Translations under genes and position numbers: made by a program
Shown: piece after piece, positions 1-7,999 of the stretch
Numbering within the stretch: the first letter of the stretch is position 1
How the letters are laid out: each line of letters begins with the position of its first letter
From: Myxococcaceae bacterium
Lineage (GTDB): Bacteria; Myxococcota_A; Polyangia; Polyangiales; Ga0077539
Reading direction: 5' to 3'
DNA: 64,000 nt
NCBI GenBank assembly: GCA_004297725.1
Contig: SCUS01000133.1
Span: 1-64,000 of the forward strand
The notes under the pieces: generated by a model
Seen by the model: the letters and a program-made list of their open reading frames with translations, nothing else
What the model was told of the DNA's origin: nothing
Database searches by the model: none

Positions 1-84
1 TCGGAAGTCGCGGGGTCGTCATCACCGAATATTACACTACTCCGTAAAATTCGGATGAGCCCGCGTGGGGTTTATGCTGACCTT
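1..84. other. AT-richer intergenic stretch at the window edge
   Basis: The first 60 bases are noticeably less GC-rich than the rest of the window. They include a 6-bp inverted repeat, CCGAAT at 25-30 and ATTCGG at 49-54. This could be a promoter/operator for a gene to the left of the window, but no gene is visible here. Nothing else is recognised before the 36-bp inverted repeat. Confidence 0.3.
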
Positions 85-221
85 CTGAGCGTTAGCGAGG
101 GGGAGAGCCCTCTACCGTCGGCAGCGCGGTTCTCCGAACGTTGCGCTTCTCGCGGGAATCACAGGAGATTCCGGACGCGTACTGGCGACGGTAGAGGGCT
201 CTCCCCCTCGCTAACGCTCAG
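85..221. repeat. Perfect 36-bp inverted repeat with 65-bp spacer
   Basis: The left arm (85-120) is an exact reverse complement of the right arm (186-221). The match stops abruptly at both edges. The arms read GAGAGCCCTCTACCGTCG (left, inner end) and its complement. The spacer holds no gene. The arms could form a long cruciform or RNA hairpin. They could also be the ends of a small non-autonomous element. No transposase or flanking direct repeat was recognised. Confidence 0.9.
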
Positions 222-240
222 GGTCTGGCTCGGGTTACTG

Positions 241-471
241 ACGGCCACGCGGTCGTACCGGGGATCGCGTTCCGACGGCCACGCGGTCGTACCGGGGATC
301 GCGTTCCGACGGCCACGCGGTCGTACCGGGGATCGGATTCCGACGGCCACGCGGTCGTACCGGGGATCGCGTTCCGACGGCCTCGCGCTCGTACCGGGGA
401 TATCCCCGCCGACGGCCTCGCGCTCGTATCGGGGACTTCCCGCCGACAACCTCGCGGTCGTACTCCGAACG
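241..471. repeat. 34-bp tandem repeat array, about 6.8 copies
   Basis: Units begin at 241, 275, 309, 343, 377, 412 and 446. Each starts ACGGCCACGCGGTCGTACCG and ends near TTCCG. The first four units are almost identical. Unit 3 has GGATT in place of GCGTT. Units 5-7 drift, one is 35 bp, and the last is partial and abuts the 3' end of the response-regulator gene. There are no unique spacers between units, so this is a minisatellite and not a CRISPR array. A period of 34 is not a multiple of three, so it is unlikely to be coding. Confidence 0.92.
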
Positions 472-477
472 CCAGCC

Positions 478-1917
478 TCAACCCTCGCGCTTGACCCCCA
501 GCGCACGGATCTTCTTGTGGAGGTTGGTGCGCTCCAGGCCGAGCAGCGAGGCCGCGCGGGAGATGTTCCAGTCGACCTCCTTGAGGGTGTCGAGGATGTA
601 CGCGCGCTCGGCGTCGTCGCGGTGCTGCCGCAGCGTGGGGCGCTCCCCAGGCGCCCTCGGAGGGCCCGCGTCGTCGTCGTCGTCGTCCTCGCCCCGCCCC
701 GCGCTCACCGGCTCCGGCGCCACGATGGGAGAGCGCTCCCGCGCCTCTCGGGAGAGCCTCGACTCCTCCGGCAGGTCGTCGAGGGTGATCTCGTCGCCCG
801 ACAGGATCACCAGCCGCTCGACGAGGTTCTTGAGCTCTCGCACGTTGCCCGGAAACCCGCGGCCCCGCAGCGCGTCGAGCACCGCCGGGACGATGGGCTT
901 GGGCTTCATCCCGTTCTCCCGACAGAACTCCCTCAAGAACGACCCCACCAGCATCGGGATGTCTTCCGGGTGCTCCCTCAGCGCGGGCGACCGGATGGGG
1001 ACCACGTTGAGCCGGAAGTAGAGGTCCTCCCGGAAGCGCCCCTCTCGGGCCTCTCGCTCCAGGTCGCGGTGCGTCGCCGCCAGCACCCTCACGTCCACGG
1101 TGAACACCTGGTCGCTGCCGACGCGGCTCACCTCGCCGCTCTGCAGCGCCCGCAGCACCTTGGCCTGCGCGGCCATGGGCATGTCGCCGATCTCGTCGAG
1201 GAAGAGCGTGCCCCCGTGCGCCGCCTCGAAGTGCCCTCGCTTGCGCGACACCGCGCCGGTGAACGCCCCCTTCTCGTGGCCGAAGAGCTCGCTCTCCACC
1301 AGCTCGCTCGGGATGGCCGCGCAGTTCACCTTCACGAAGGGCCCCGCGTGCCTCGGCGACATCCGGTGGATCGCCCTCGCGATGAGCTCCTTGCCCGTCC
1401 CGCTCTCGCCGGTGATGAGCACCCTCCCCCGCGTCGGCGCGACCTTCTCCACCTCCGAGTACAGCCGCCGCATCACGGCGCTCTCGCCCACCATCTCCTC
1501 TCGCGCCCCGGCCGCCGAGCGCAGCGCCACCACCTCGCGCTCCAGCCTCGACGCCCGCAGCGCGTTGCGAACGCTCACCAGCACCCGGTCGCGGTCGAGC
1601 GGCTTCTCGAAGAAGTCCGTCGCCCCGAGCTTGATGGCGTCCACCGCCACGCCCACCGTCGCGTGGCCGGAGATCACCACCACCGGGATGCTCGTCCAGC
1701 TCGCCATCTTGCGGATGCGCTCCAGCAGCTCGATGCCCGACATCCCGGGCAGCCGGATGTCCGTGATCACCAGGTCGATGGGCTCGTCGGTCAGCACCTG
1801 AAGCGCCTCCTCCGCCCGCTCGACGTCGCGCACCTCCAGGTGGTCGCCCTCCAGCACCATCCTCAGCGTGCGACGGATGTTCTTCTCGTCGTCGACGACC
1901 AGCACCGTCCCGGCCAT
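478..1917 (-). CDS. NtrC-family sigma-54-dependent response regulator
   Basis: A 479-aa cytoplasmic transcription activator with three parts. Residues 1-120 are a receiver with the acidic pair D9/D10, phospho-acceptor D53 in VITDIRLPG and K105. Next is an AAA+ sigma-54 interaction domain with Walker A GESGTGKE, canonical GAFTGA and the FPGNVREL motif. The C-terminus is a Fis-type helix-turn-helix ending KIRALGVKREG. An acidic poly-Asp linker separates the AAA+ domain from the DNA-binding domain. The ATG at 1917 is chosen because the receiver begins MAGTVLVVDDE there; its A is shared with the stop codon of the upstream secreted-protein gene (TGATG). The frame stays open upstream but is shadow. 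The cognate kinase is not adjacent. The target promoters are unknown. Confidence 0.93.
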   Translation of the reverse strand: MAGTVLVVDDEKNIRRTLRMVLEGDHLEVRDVERAEEALQVLTDEPIDLVITDIRLPGMSGIELLERIRKMASWTSIPVVVISGHATVGVAVDAIKLGATDFFEKPLDRDRVLVSVRNALRASRLEREVVALRSAAGAREEMVGESAVMRRLYSEVEKVAPTRGRVLITGESGTGKELIARAIHRMSPRHAGPFVKVNCAAIPSELVESELFGHEKGAFTGAVSRKRGHFEAAHGGTLFLDEIGDMPMAAQAKVLRALQSGEVSRVGSDQVFTVDVRVLAATHRDLEREAREGRFREDLYFRLNVVPIRSPALREHPEDIPMLVGSFLREFCRENGMKPKPIVPAVLDALRGRGFPGNVRELKNLVERLVILSGDEITLDDLPEESRLSREARERSPIVAPEPVSAGRGEDDDDDDAGPPRAPGERPTLRQHRDDAERAYILDTLKEVDWNISRAASLLGLERTNLHKKIRALGVKREG

Positions 1918-2390
1918 CAGCGAGGCCCCCCGGCGGTCGCGTCGAAGCGCCCGTTGAGGTGCAGCGTCATGCGCCCCTGCACCAGCGTCGCCTCGTACTC
2001 CCCCTGCGCGCGGCGGCCGTCCCAGCTGGTCAGGGTGATCCACCCCTCCCCGGGACGGGGCTCCATGGTCTGGCCCGACGCGAAGCCGAAGCGCATCACC
2101 GCCCCGTCGCCCGTCGCCGTGCGCTGCCCCACCGGCGCCGCAGGGACCTCCAGTACCACGTCCCTCACGCTCCCCCTCGCGCCTCGCGCGTGGAGGGTGA
2201 GCGTCCCCAGCCGGTCGCTGAAATCGCTGGGGCGCACGGGCAGCCGCGAGTCCCCGGAGGCCCCCAGCGCCGCCGCCCCCGCGCCGAGCGCCGTCACCGT
2301 GATCTCCAGGTAGCCGGGGGACTGCGCCCACGCGGTCGACACCGCGCTCACGCCCGCCAGCACCGCCGCTCTCCACCAGCCGCTTCGCAT
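1917..2390 (-). CDS. Small secreted protein of unknown function
   Basis: 157 aa with a clear Sec signal peptide: MRSGWWRAAVLAGVSAVS, then a likely cleavage site at AWA-Q. The mature part (about 130 aa) looks beta-rich, has no cysteine and no recognised motif. A GTG at 2408 would lengthen it by six residues, but the ATG at 2390 places the signal peptide at the terminus and avoids overlap with the aspartokinase gene. It lies between that gene and the NtrC-type regulator on the same strand, with a 1-nt overlap to the regulator, so the three probably form one transcript. Function unknown. Confidence 0.72.
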   Translation of the reverse strand: MRSGWWRAAVLAGVSAVSTAWAQSPGYLEITVTALGAGAAALGASGDSRLPVRPSDFSDRLGTLTLHARGARGSVRDVVLEVPAAPVGQRTATGDGAVMRFGFASGQTMEPRPGEGWITLTSWDGRRAQGEYEATLVQGRMTLHLNGRFDATAGGPR

Positions 2391-2411
2391 GGCCCGCGAG
2401 GGTATCACCGG

Positions 2412-3614
2412 TCAGTCCTCGCAGAACCGCTGGTGCAGGGCGCGCGTCAGGGCGTCGGCGGAGTCGCGCGCCACCGCCAGCGTGATGCGCAGCGGAGAGC
2501 TCGACACCGACCTCGGCGTGCAGCCCTCCGCGCGGGCGACGGAGAGCACGTCGCGCAGCACCGAGGCCTCCTCGGTGAGCCCGTCGCCCACCACCGAGAC
2601 CCACGCGACCGCATCGACCGAGCGGGGATCGACCACCGTCACGCCCGCCGACGAGAGCGCCGAGGCCGCGCGCTCCCAGTCCGGAACCCTCGGCAGCGAC
2701 ACCCACGCGGAGAGCCCCGCGGAGGTCCACTCGACGGAGCGCAGGGGAACACCCTCCCGGTGCGCGAGGGAGAGCAGCTCGTCGAGCGCGCCAGGCAGGT
2801 CGGCCGGGCCTCGGAGCCAGGCCACCTGCGCGTCGCCCACCACCGCGCGCACCCTCCGAGGGGAGGGCTCGACCTCGTCGCTCACCACCGTCTCCCTCGC
2901 CCCGGCGCCGTGGGCGTCGTCGGTGCGCCGGGCATGGATCCGGATGCGCTCCCTCTTGGCGAAGGCCACCGCCTCGGCGTTGAGCACCTTCGCCCCGGAC
3001 TCCGCCATCTCCTGGAGCTCCGCGTAGCCCAGCGCCGGGAGGTGCCTCGCCCCGGGGACCACCCTGGGGTCGGCGGTGTAGACCCCGTCGACGTCGGAGT
3101 AGATCTCGCAGCGGTCGGCGCGAAGGGCCGCGGCGAGCGCGACGGCGGTGGTGTCGCTGCCCCCGCGGCCGAGGGTGGTGATCTCCCGGCGGTACGACAT
3201 CCCCTGGTAGCCCGCGACGATGACCACCCTCCCTCGGGCGAGCTCGTCCTCGATGCGGTAGGGGCGCACCTCGATGATGCGCGCGTCGAAGTGACGGTCG
3301 TTGGTGAGGATCCCGCTCTGAGAGCCGGTGAAGGAGATGGCGTCCTCGCCGCGGTGGTGAAGGGCGATCGCCAGCAGCGCCATGGTGGTGCGCTCGCCCA
3401 CCGAGAGCAGCATGTCGAGCTCGCGCCTCGGCGGCGTCGCGCTCACGTCGCGCGCCATCGCCAGGAGCTGGTCGGTGGTCTTGCCCATGGCGCTCACCAC
3501 CACCACCACCTGGTGCCCGTCGGCGCGCGCGGCGACCACCCGGTCGGCCACGCGCCCGATGCGCGTGAGGTCGGCCACCGACGAACCACCGTACTTCTGC
3601 ACGATCACGCTCAT
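2412..3614 (-). CDS. lysC: Aspartate kinase
   Basis: 400 aa. It phosphorylates L-aspartate to aspartyl-4-phosphate, the first step toward lysine, threonine, methionine and diaminopimelate. The N-terminus VQKYGGSSVAD is the aspartokinase nucleotide/substrate loop (usual form KFGGTS). GRGGSDTTAVALAAAL and the CEIYSDVDGVYTADPR segment are also family signatures. The last 140 or so residues correspond to the paired ACT domains that bind the end-product inhibitor. Length matches monofunctional aspartokinases. No homoserine or semialdehyde dehydrogenase is fused or adjacent. No Shine-Dalgarno is seen before the ATG; a -10-like TAACGA lies 9 nt upstream, suggesting a leaderless transcript. Confidence 0.95.
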   Translation of the reverse strand: MSVIVQKYGGSSVADLTRIGRVADRVVAARADGHQVVVVVSAMGKTTDQLLAMARDVSATPPRRELDMLLSVGERTTMALLAIALHHRGEDAISFTGSQSGILTNDRHFDARIIEVRPYRIEDELARGRVVIVAGYQGMSYRREITTLGRGGSDTTAVALAAALRADRCEIYSDVDGVYTADPRVVPGARHLPALGYAELQEMAESGAKVLNAEAVAFAKRERIRIHARRTDDAHGAGARETVVSDEVEPSPRRVRAVVGDAQVAWLRGPADLPGALDELLSLAHREGVPLRSVEWTSAGLSAWVSLPRVPDWERAASALSSAGVTVVDPRSVDAVAWVSVVGDGLTEEASVLRDVLSVARAEGCTPRSVSSSPLRITLAVARDSADALTRALHQRFCED

Positions 3615-3623
3615 GATGGGTGT

Positions 3624-3655
3624 TCGTTACCGCGGGGCGCGGCCGCGCGTAAACT
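3624..3655. promoter_or_regulatory. Predicted overlapping divergent promoters (lysC / secreted protein)
   Basis: Only 47 bp separate the two start codons. On the minus strand TTACGC (3652-3647) and TAACGA (3629-3624) are 17 bp apart, with the hexamer 9 nt before the lysC ATG. On the plus strand TTACCG (3627-3632) and TAAACT (3650-3655) are 17 bp apart, with the hexamer 6 nt before the GTG at 3662. Each -10 overlaps the other promoter's -35, so the two would compete. Neither start has a Shine-Dalgarno. This is pattern recognition only. Confidence 0.5.
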
Positions 3656-3661
3656 TGCGGG

Positions 3662-5191
3662 GTGACAGGCCTCGCCGTGCTGGTGCTCTCGCAGCTTCTC
3701 TCGGCCCCCTCGGAGGCGGCCGAGCCGCCGGAGCGCGACCTGCCCGCGGCGACCCTCGCTCTCGCGGAGGCGAGGGCCAGCTACGCAGAGACCCTGAGCC
3801 GCAGCGATTTCCGCGAGGACGCCCCGGCCATGAGGGCGCTCGCCGAGACCCTGGCGCCCTTGCTCGCCGACACCTGGCGACGGCACCGCCCCCTTCGCAA
3901 CCACGCCGTCGAGCTGATGCAGGCCACGGCGGGCGACGGGCTCCGCCCCTTCCTCGACGCCATCCCGGGGATGCGCTTCGCCCTCGCCCGCTCCTGGCTG
4001 CGCTGGCACGACGACCCGACGCTGCTCGCCGAGCTCTCATCCAGCGAGCACCCGGCCCTCCTCCGGGTGCTCGCCCTCTACCGCCCGGAGCGAGCGGCCC
4101 CCCTCGCCCCGCTGCTGCGCGACGCCGATCCCGCCTTCGGGCGCGACGGCATCTGCCACACCGCGCTGCTGCTCCCGCCGGTCGAGCGGCGCGCCTTCCT
4201 CGACGGGACCATCAGCGCCATCGTCGCTCAGGCCCCGAGGGACAACTGGCCGGCGTGCATCCGGCTCGCGGTGGAGCACCCCGCGGGCAGGCGCTGGCTT
4301 CAGTCCGCGGTGCTCGACGCCCACTACGCCCCCAGCGGCGCCCTGCGGGAGCGCTGGGCCCCCATCGCGGCCGCCCTGCTCACGGCGTCCGGGCCGGTCG
4401 ACCCGAGGGTGCTCACCCGCCTCGCCGGCTGGGGAGAGCACTTCCACGCCGCCGCCGACGCCTCCTCCCGGAATGAGCTGGTCACGGCCCTGGAGCGCCA
4501 GTCCCCCTCGTGGCCCGACACCGCCGCGGCGAGACGGCCCGCGGTGCTGTCCTTCCTCCGGGCGACCGGGAGCGCGGCCGTGCGGCTCTGGCCCCTGCGG
4601 CGATCGCTCGGAGACCCGACGCTCTTCCGCGACGCCCTCGCGGCCCTCGCCTCCCCGGCGGTCGACCCGATCACCCTCGCCGAGGCCGTGAGGGTCGTCG
4701 GGCTCACCGCGCCGCTCGACGCGCGCTCCCGGGCCGAGGCACTGGGCGCGCTGGAACTCCTCCGGTCGAGGCTGCTCCCCTGGGGGATCGTCAGCGTGTC
4801 GCCGAGGGAGATCGACCGCTGGCACTCGGCCATCGAGCTCGCCCGCCCCTGCGCGGGCGACGGCTGCGCGGCGGTGCTGGAGAGCGCGACGGACCCTCTG
4901 GCCGCCCGCACCGTGATGCTGGGCGCCCCGCTGGAGCGCGAGGCCGTGGCGAGGGTCGTGGTGCGTCGGGTCGTGGTCGCCGGCGAGGACTTCGTCACCA
5001 GCGACGGTGTGGTGACCTCCCCCTCGGCGCTCGCGGCGGTGATGCTCGCCCGCGCCCCGAGCTGCCCTCCTCCGCTGCGGGGCCTCGCCACGGTGCGCCC
5101 GGCGATCGTCGGTCGCGGCCGCACCAGCTGGCTCGACCCGTGGAGAGAGCGGCTGATCGCCCGCTGCACCCTGGAGGCGCGGCGCCCATGA
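3662..5191 (+). CDS. Secreted protein of unknown function
   Basis: 509 aa starting at a GTG with an N-terminal signal peptide (LAVLVLSQLLSAPSEAAE). The rest is rich in Ala, Leu, Arg and Pro, with many predicted helices and several short helix-turn-helix stretches that could be HEAT-like, though no clear repeat register was found. There are a few paired cysteines in the middle and near the C-terminus (ARPCAGDGCAAVL, APSCPPPLRG). The stop overlaps the ATG of the following propeller lipoprotein by 4 nt (ATGA), so the two are translationally coupled and probably function together in the envelope. No family recognised. Confidence 0.75.
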   Translation: MTGLAVLVLSQLLSAPSEAAEPPERDLPAATLALAEARASYAETLSRSDFREDAPAMRALAETLAPLLADTWRRHRPLRNHAVELMQATAGDGLRPFLDAIPGMRFALARSWLRWHDDPTLLAELSSSEHPALLRVLALYRPERAAPLAPLLRDADPAFGRDGICHTALLLPPVERRAFLDGTISAIVAQAPRDNWPACIRLAVEHPAGRRWLQSAVLDAHYAPSGALRERWAPIAAALLTASGPVDPRVLTRLAGWGEHFHAAADASSRNELVTALERQSPSWPDTAAARRPAVLSFLRATGSAAVRLWPLRRSLGDPTLFRDALAALASPAVDPITLAEAVRVVGLTAPLDARSRAEALGALELLRSRLLPWGIVSVSPREIDRWHSAIELARPCAGDGCAAVLESATDPLAARTVMLGAPLEREAVARVVVRRVVVAGEDFVTSDGVVTSPSALAAVMLARAPSCPPPLRGLATVRPAIVGRGRTSWLDPWRERLIARCTLEARRP

Positions 5192-7203
5192 GGTCGCGCT
5201 TCGCCGCCCTCGCGCTCTCCCTGGGCTGCTCCGGAGCGAGGAGCAGGGCGACGCCCCCGCTCGCCCCCACGGCGACGGTTGAGAGAGCCGAGCCCGCCCG
5301 CGCTGGATGGGCCGTCGTCGCGCCGCGCGACCGGCCGCCTCGCATCGACGGCGTGGCCGCGCTCTCGGACGGGAGCATGGTGATCCTGAGCGGGAGCGGG
5401 GTGTTTCGGGTGAGCGCGAGGGCGGAGGTGAGGCCCTCCTGCGCGATCGACCCGGACCTCGTCGTGGGAGGGCTACACGCCTCGGGCTCGGGCTGGTGGA
5501 CGCTGGCCGGGGAGGCCTTCGCGCCTGCGGTGTTCCATGGAGGAGCGGGCGCGGCGGGGTGCGCTCGCGAGGCCCTCCCCCCGCTGGTCGCGAGGAACGC
5601 CCCGCCGGGCCCGCTCCGCTCGACGCAGTCCGGCGCCGACTCCCTGGTGTGGTCGAGCGCCGGACCCATCGCCCGCTCCCGAGACGGCGGCCATACCTGG
5701 CAACGTATGCCTTCGCTCCCCGAGGTGGTCGCCATGGCCGCGAGCGGTGCGACCCTCTACGCCGCCGCCCTGCTGGGGAGCCCCAACTCCCGGACTCCCT
5801 TCAACCGCCACGGCTACGACGTCTTCTCGCTCCCGGAGGGGGAGACCCGATGGACGCTCTCCGCGGCGCCCGGAGACCGCGCGGCGCCGGTCGCTCTCCT
5901 CCCCCGCGAGGAGGGCGGCGTCCTCGGCCTCGACGCGCTCGGAGGCTTCGAGATCAACGCCCACGGCGACGGCCGCGTCGCCGCCTCGACGGGCCCTCAC
6001 TTCGCGAGAGACCGCCCCCGGCTGCTGGTGGGCGCCGCGCCCGACTCGGCGATCGGCCTCGCCGAGGGGATGCTCTCCGTGCACCGTCTCTCTGGCTGGC
6101 GACCGCTGCCGCCGCTCCCCGAGGAGCGCGTCGCCACGGCCTTCGACAGGGCGCCCGATGGGTCGCTCGTGGTCTCCGATGGCCGCGAGCTCTGGCGGGT
6201 GCGAGAGGCCGAGGCCCCGACGCTGCTGCTGCGCACGCCCCTCGGAGGAGGGCGCCCGGCGAGGCTGGCCGCGTCCGGTGCGGTGATCGCGGCGCTGACC
6301 GGCCCCTTCCGCCTCTCGGTGAGCCGCGACGGAGGGGAGACGTGGACCAGCACGGTGATCCCGAGCGAGGCGGGCGGCGCGAGGAGCCTCTCGGTGCTGC
6401 CCGGCGGTGTCGTCGCGGTGATCACCGCCGAGCCCCCGAGCGCCGCCGGAGCGCTCCCCACGGGCGCGCTCTGGGTGGTCGACGCGGGGCTGCACCGCAT
6501 CGAGCTCCCTTCGGGCGCGAGGGTCTTCGAGAGCGGCGCCTCGCTCCACGCCATCGGCGACCGATGGATCCTCGTCGCGGGGGATGTGCTGGTCTCCGAC
6601 GACCAGGGAGCCCACTGGCGACCCACCCTCGGAGCCCCTCAGGGGCGAGGCGAAGGGTGGGGCGTGGTCTCGCTCGCCGCGGCCTCGGGGCGCACCGCCT
6701 ACGCGCTCGACAACGCTGGCGCGCTCTGGCGCTCGGACGACGCGGGCGACCAGTTCGTGACCATCTCCCCAGGGCGTCCGGCGGAGGGCGCCGCGGCGCT
6801 CCGCCAGCCTCAGCCCTCCTCCGACTGGCTGCGCTGGGACGGCGGCGACGCGCTGCTCGCGAGCGTCGGTCGGCAGTTGATCCGCTTCGACCGCGAGGGC
6901 CACGGCGCCCCGCTGGCGACGGTGCGAAGTGCCGTCTTCGGTGCGGCGGTGGAGGGCGGCGCGCTGATCGCCACCAGCGCGGTCCCCTCGAACGCGGTCG
7001 AGTGCGTCCGCGACGGAGAGCCGCTCCTCATGGCCGCCTCGTCCGCCGGCAACCTCTTCCCCATCCCCGCCGCGTGCGACCACCGTGCGGTGGCCTGGGC
7101 CCTCGACGGCGACGCGCTCTACACCGTCGACGCCGACGGGCTGATCGAGCGGGCGAGCCTCCGAGGGCTCTGGCGCGAGGCCATCGAGAGCGGCCCTCCC
7201 TGA
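5188..7203 (+). CDS. Lipoprotein with BNR/Asp-box beta-propeller
   Basis: 671 aa. The N-terminus MRSRFAALALSLGC ends in a lipobox (LSLGC), so the mature protein is lipid-anchored. Asp-box motifs of the S-x-D-x-G-x-x-W type recur: SRDGGHTWQRM, SVSRDGGETW, VSDDQGAHWRP and SDDAGDQF. They are spaced as in sialidase/Ycf48-like propellers. The repeats mark a fold, not an enzyme; no sialidase catalytic residues were recognised. The start ATG overlaps the upstream stop (ATGA). The gene ends 7 bp before a convergent gene. Likely role: envelope or surface binding protein. Confidence 0.82.
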   Translation: MRSRFAALALSLGCSGARSRATPPLAPTATVERAEPARAGWAVVAPRDRPPRIDGVAALSDGSMVILSGSGVFRVSARAEVRPSCAIDPDLVVGGLHASGSGWWTLAGEAFAPAVFHGGAGAAGCAREALPPLVARNAPPGPLRSTQSGADSLVWSSAGPIARSRDGGHTWQRMPSLPEVVAMAASGATLYAAALLGSPNSRTPFNRHGYDVFSLPEGETRWTLSAAPGDRAAPVALLPREEGGVLGLDALGGFEINAHGDGRVAASTGPHFARDRPRLLVGAAPDSAIGLAEGMLSVHRLSGWRPLPPLPEERVATAFDRAPDGSLVVSDGRELWRVREAEAPTLLLRTPLGGGRPARLAASGAVIAALTGPFRLSVSRDGGETWTSTVIPSEAGGARSLSVLPGGVVAVITAEPPSAAGALPTGALWVVDAGLHRIELPSGARVFESGASLHAIGDRWILVAGDVLVSDDQGAHWRPTLGAPQGRGEGWGVVSLAAASGRTAYALDNAGALWRSDDAGDQFVTISPGRPAEGAAALRQPQPSSDWLRWDGGDALLASVGRQLIRFDREGHGAPLATVRSAVFGAAVEGGALIATSAVPSNAVECVRDGEPLLMAASSAGNLFPIPAACDHRAVAWALDGDALYTVDADGLIERASLRGLWREAIESGPP

Positions 7204-7210
7204 GCGCCCT

Positions 7211-7996
7211 CTACCAGCCAGCGCGCTGAACGACCCAGCCGAGCGCCGAGCGCACCCGGTCGCCCGCCCAGAGCAGCGAGCGCATCGCCTCCGCGGTGCT
7301 CGCCGACACCTCGGTCGAAGGCGCCGCGGACCAGCCCCCCGCCGCCAGCGCCTCGCGCGACTCGTCGGAGAGCGCCACGAGGAAGCGCACCCCCAGGGAG
7401 CTCGCGTCCCGCTCCAGGCCGACGAGCTCCAGGAGCGCCGAGGCCTCCGCCGCCGGGCCCGTCGCGAGGTCCAGCAGCACCGCCTCGGCGTCGCCCCGCA
7501 GCAGCCTCGACGCCGCCCTCGCCGACACCTCGCGCGCCCCTTCGATGTCGAGCGCTCCGACGCCCGACACCAGCCAGCGCCTCGGCGCGACCTCCAGCAC
7601 CGCCGCCGCCGCCGCGACGGTCTCGAGCAGCGCGGCCCGGGCGCGGTCTTCACGGCCTCTCGCGTAGCCGTCGAGGAGCAGCGCCCAGAGCCCGTCGAGC
7701 ACCGTACCCGCCGCGTCGCCCACGGCGTCTCGCCAGGAGAGCATCGCCCCGGACACCACCCCGGGGGCGTAGCCCTGGTCGCCGAGGCGGTACGCGAAGA
7801 GCAGCGCCAGCGAGCGGGCCTCGCTCCAGCGCACGTCCGAGGAGGGGAGACCCGCGCAGAGAAGCGCGGCCTCGATGAAGGGGCGCAGCTCGTCGCCGAG
7901 CGTCGCCACGCGCTCCTCGGACTCGCCGTCGAGGCTGGGGGAGCGCGCGAGCGCCGTCCTCACGCGAGCGAGGGTCGCGTCGAGCTGCTCTCGCAT
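7211..7996 (-). CDS. Possible RsbR-like protein with C-terminal STAS-like half
   Basis: 261 aa, soluble, no signal peptide. The N-terminal 130 residues are helical. The C-terminal half (PRRWLVSGVGALDIEGAREV ... DAEAVLLDLATGPA ... GVRFLVALSDESREAL) follows the beta-alpha pattern of a STAS domain, which would make this an RsbR-like stress-sensor or anti-sigma antagonist. The usual phospho-Ser/Thr motif (D-S/T-S/T-G) is not obvious, so the assignment is tentative. It lies 3 bp downstream of the second glycosyltransferase gene on the same strand, so it may be co-transcribed with the pair. Confidence 0.5.
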   Translation of the reverse strand: MREQLDATLARVRTALARSPSLDGESEERVATLGDELRPFIEAALLCAGLPSSDVRWSEARSLALLFAYRLGDQGYAPGVVSGAMLSWRDAVGDAAGTVLDGLWALLLDGYARGREDRARAALLETVAAAAAVLEVAPRRWLVSGVGALDIEGAREVSARAASRLLRGDAEAVLLDLATGPAAEASALLELVGLERDASSLGVRFLVALSDESREALAAGGWSAAPSTEVSASTAEAMRSLLWAGDRVRSALGWVVQRAGW

Positions 7997-7999
7997 CGA

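Noticed and set aside
241..471. Possible CRISPR array
   Set aside because: Repeats are directly adjacent with no unique spacers and no cas genes are near.
55..2313. Long plus-strand open frame of 752 codons
   Set aside because: It runs antisense to the NtrC-type regulator and crosses the repeats; low-complexity Arg/Pro/His composition is typical of GC-driven shadow frames.
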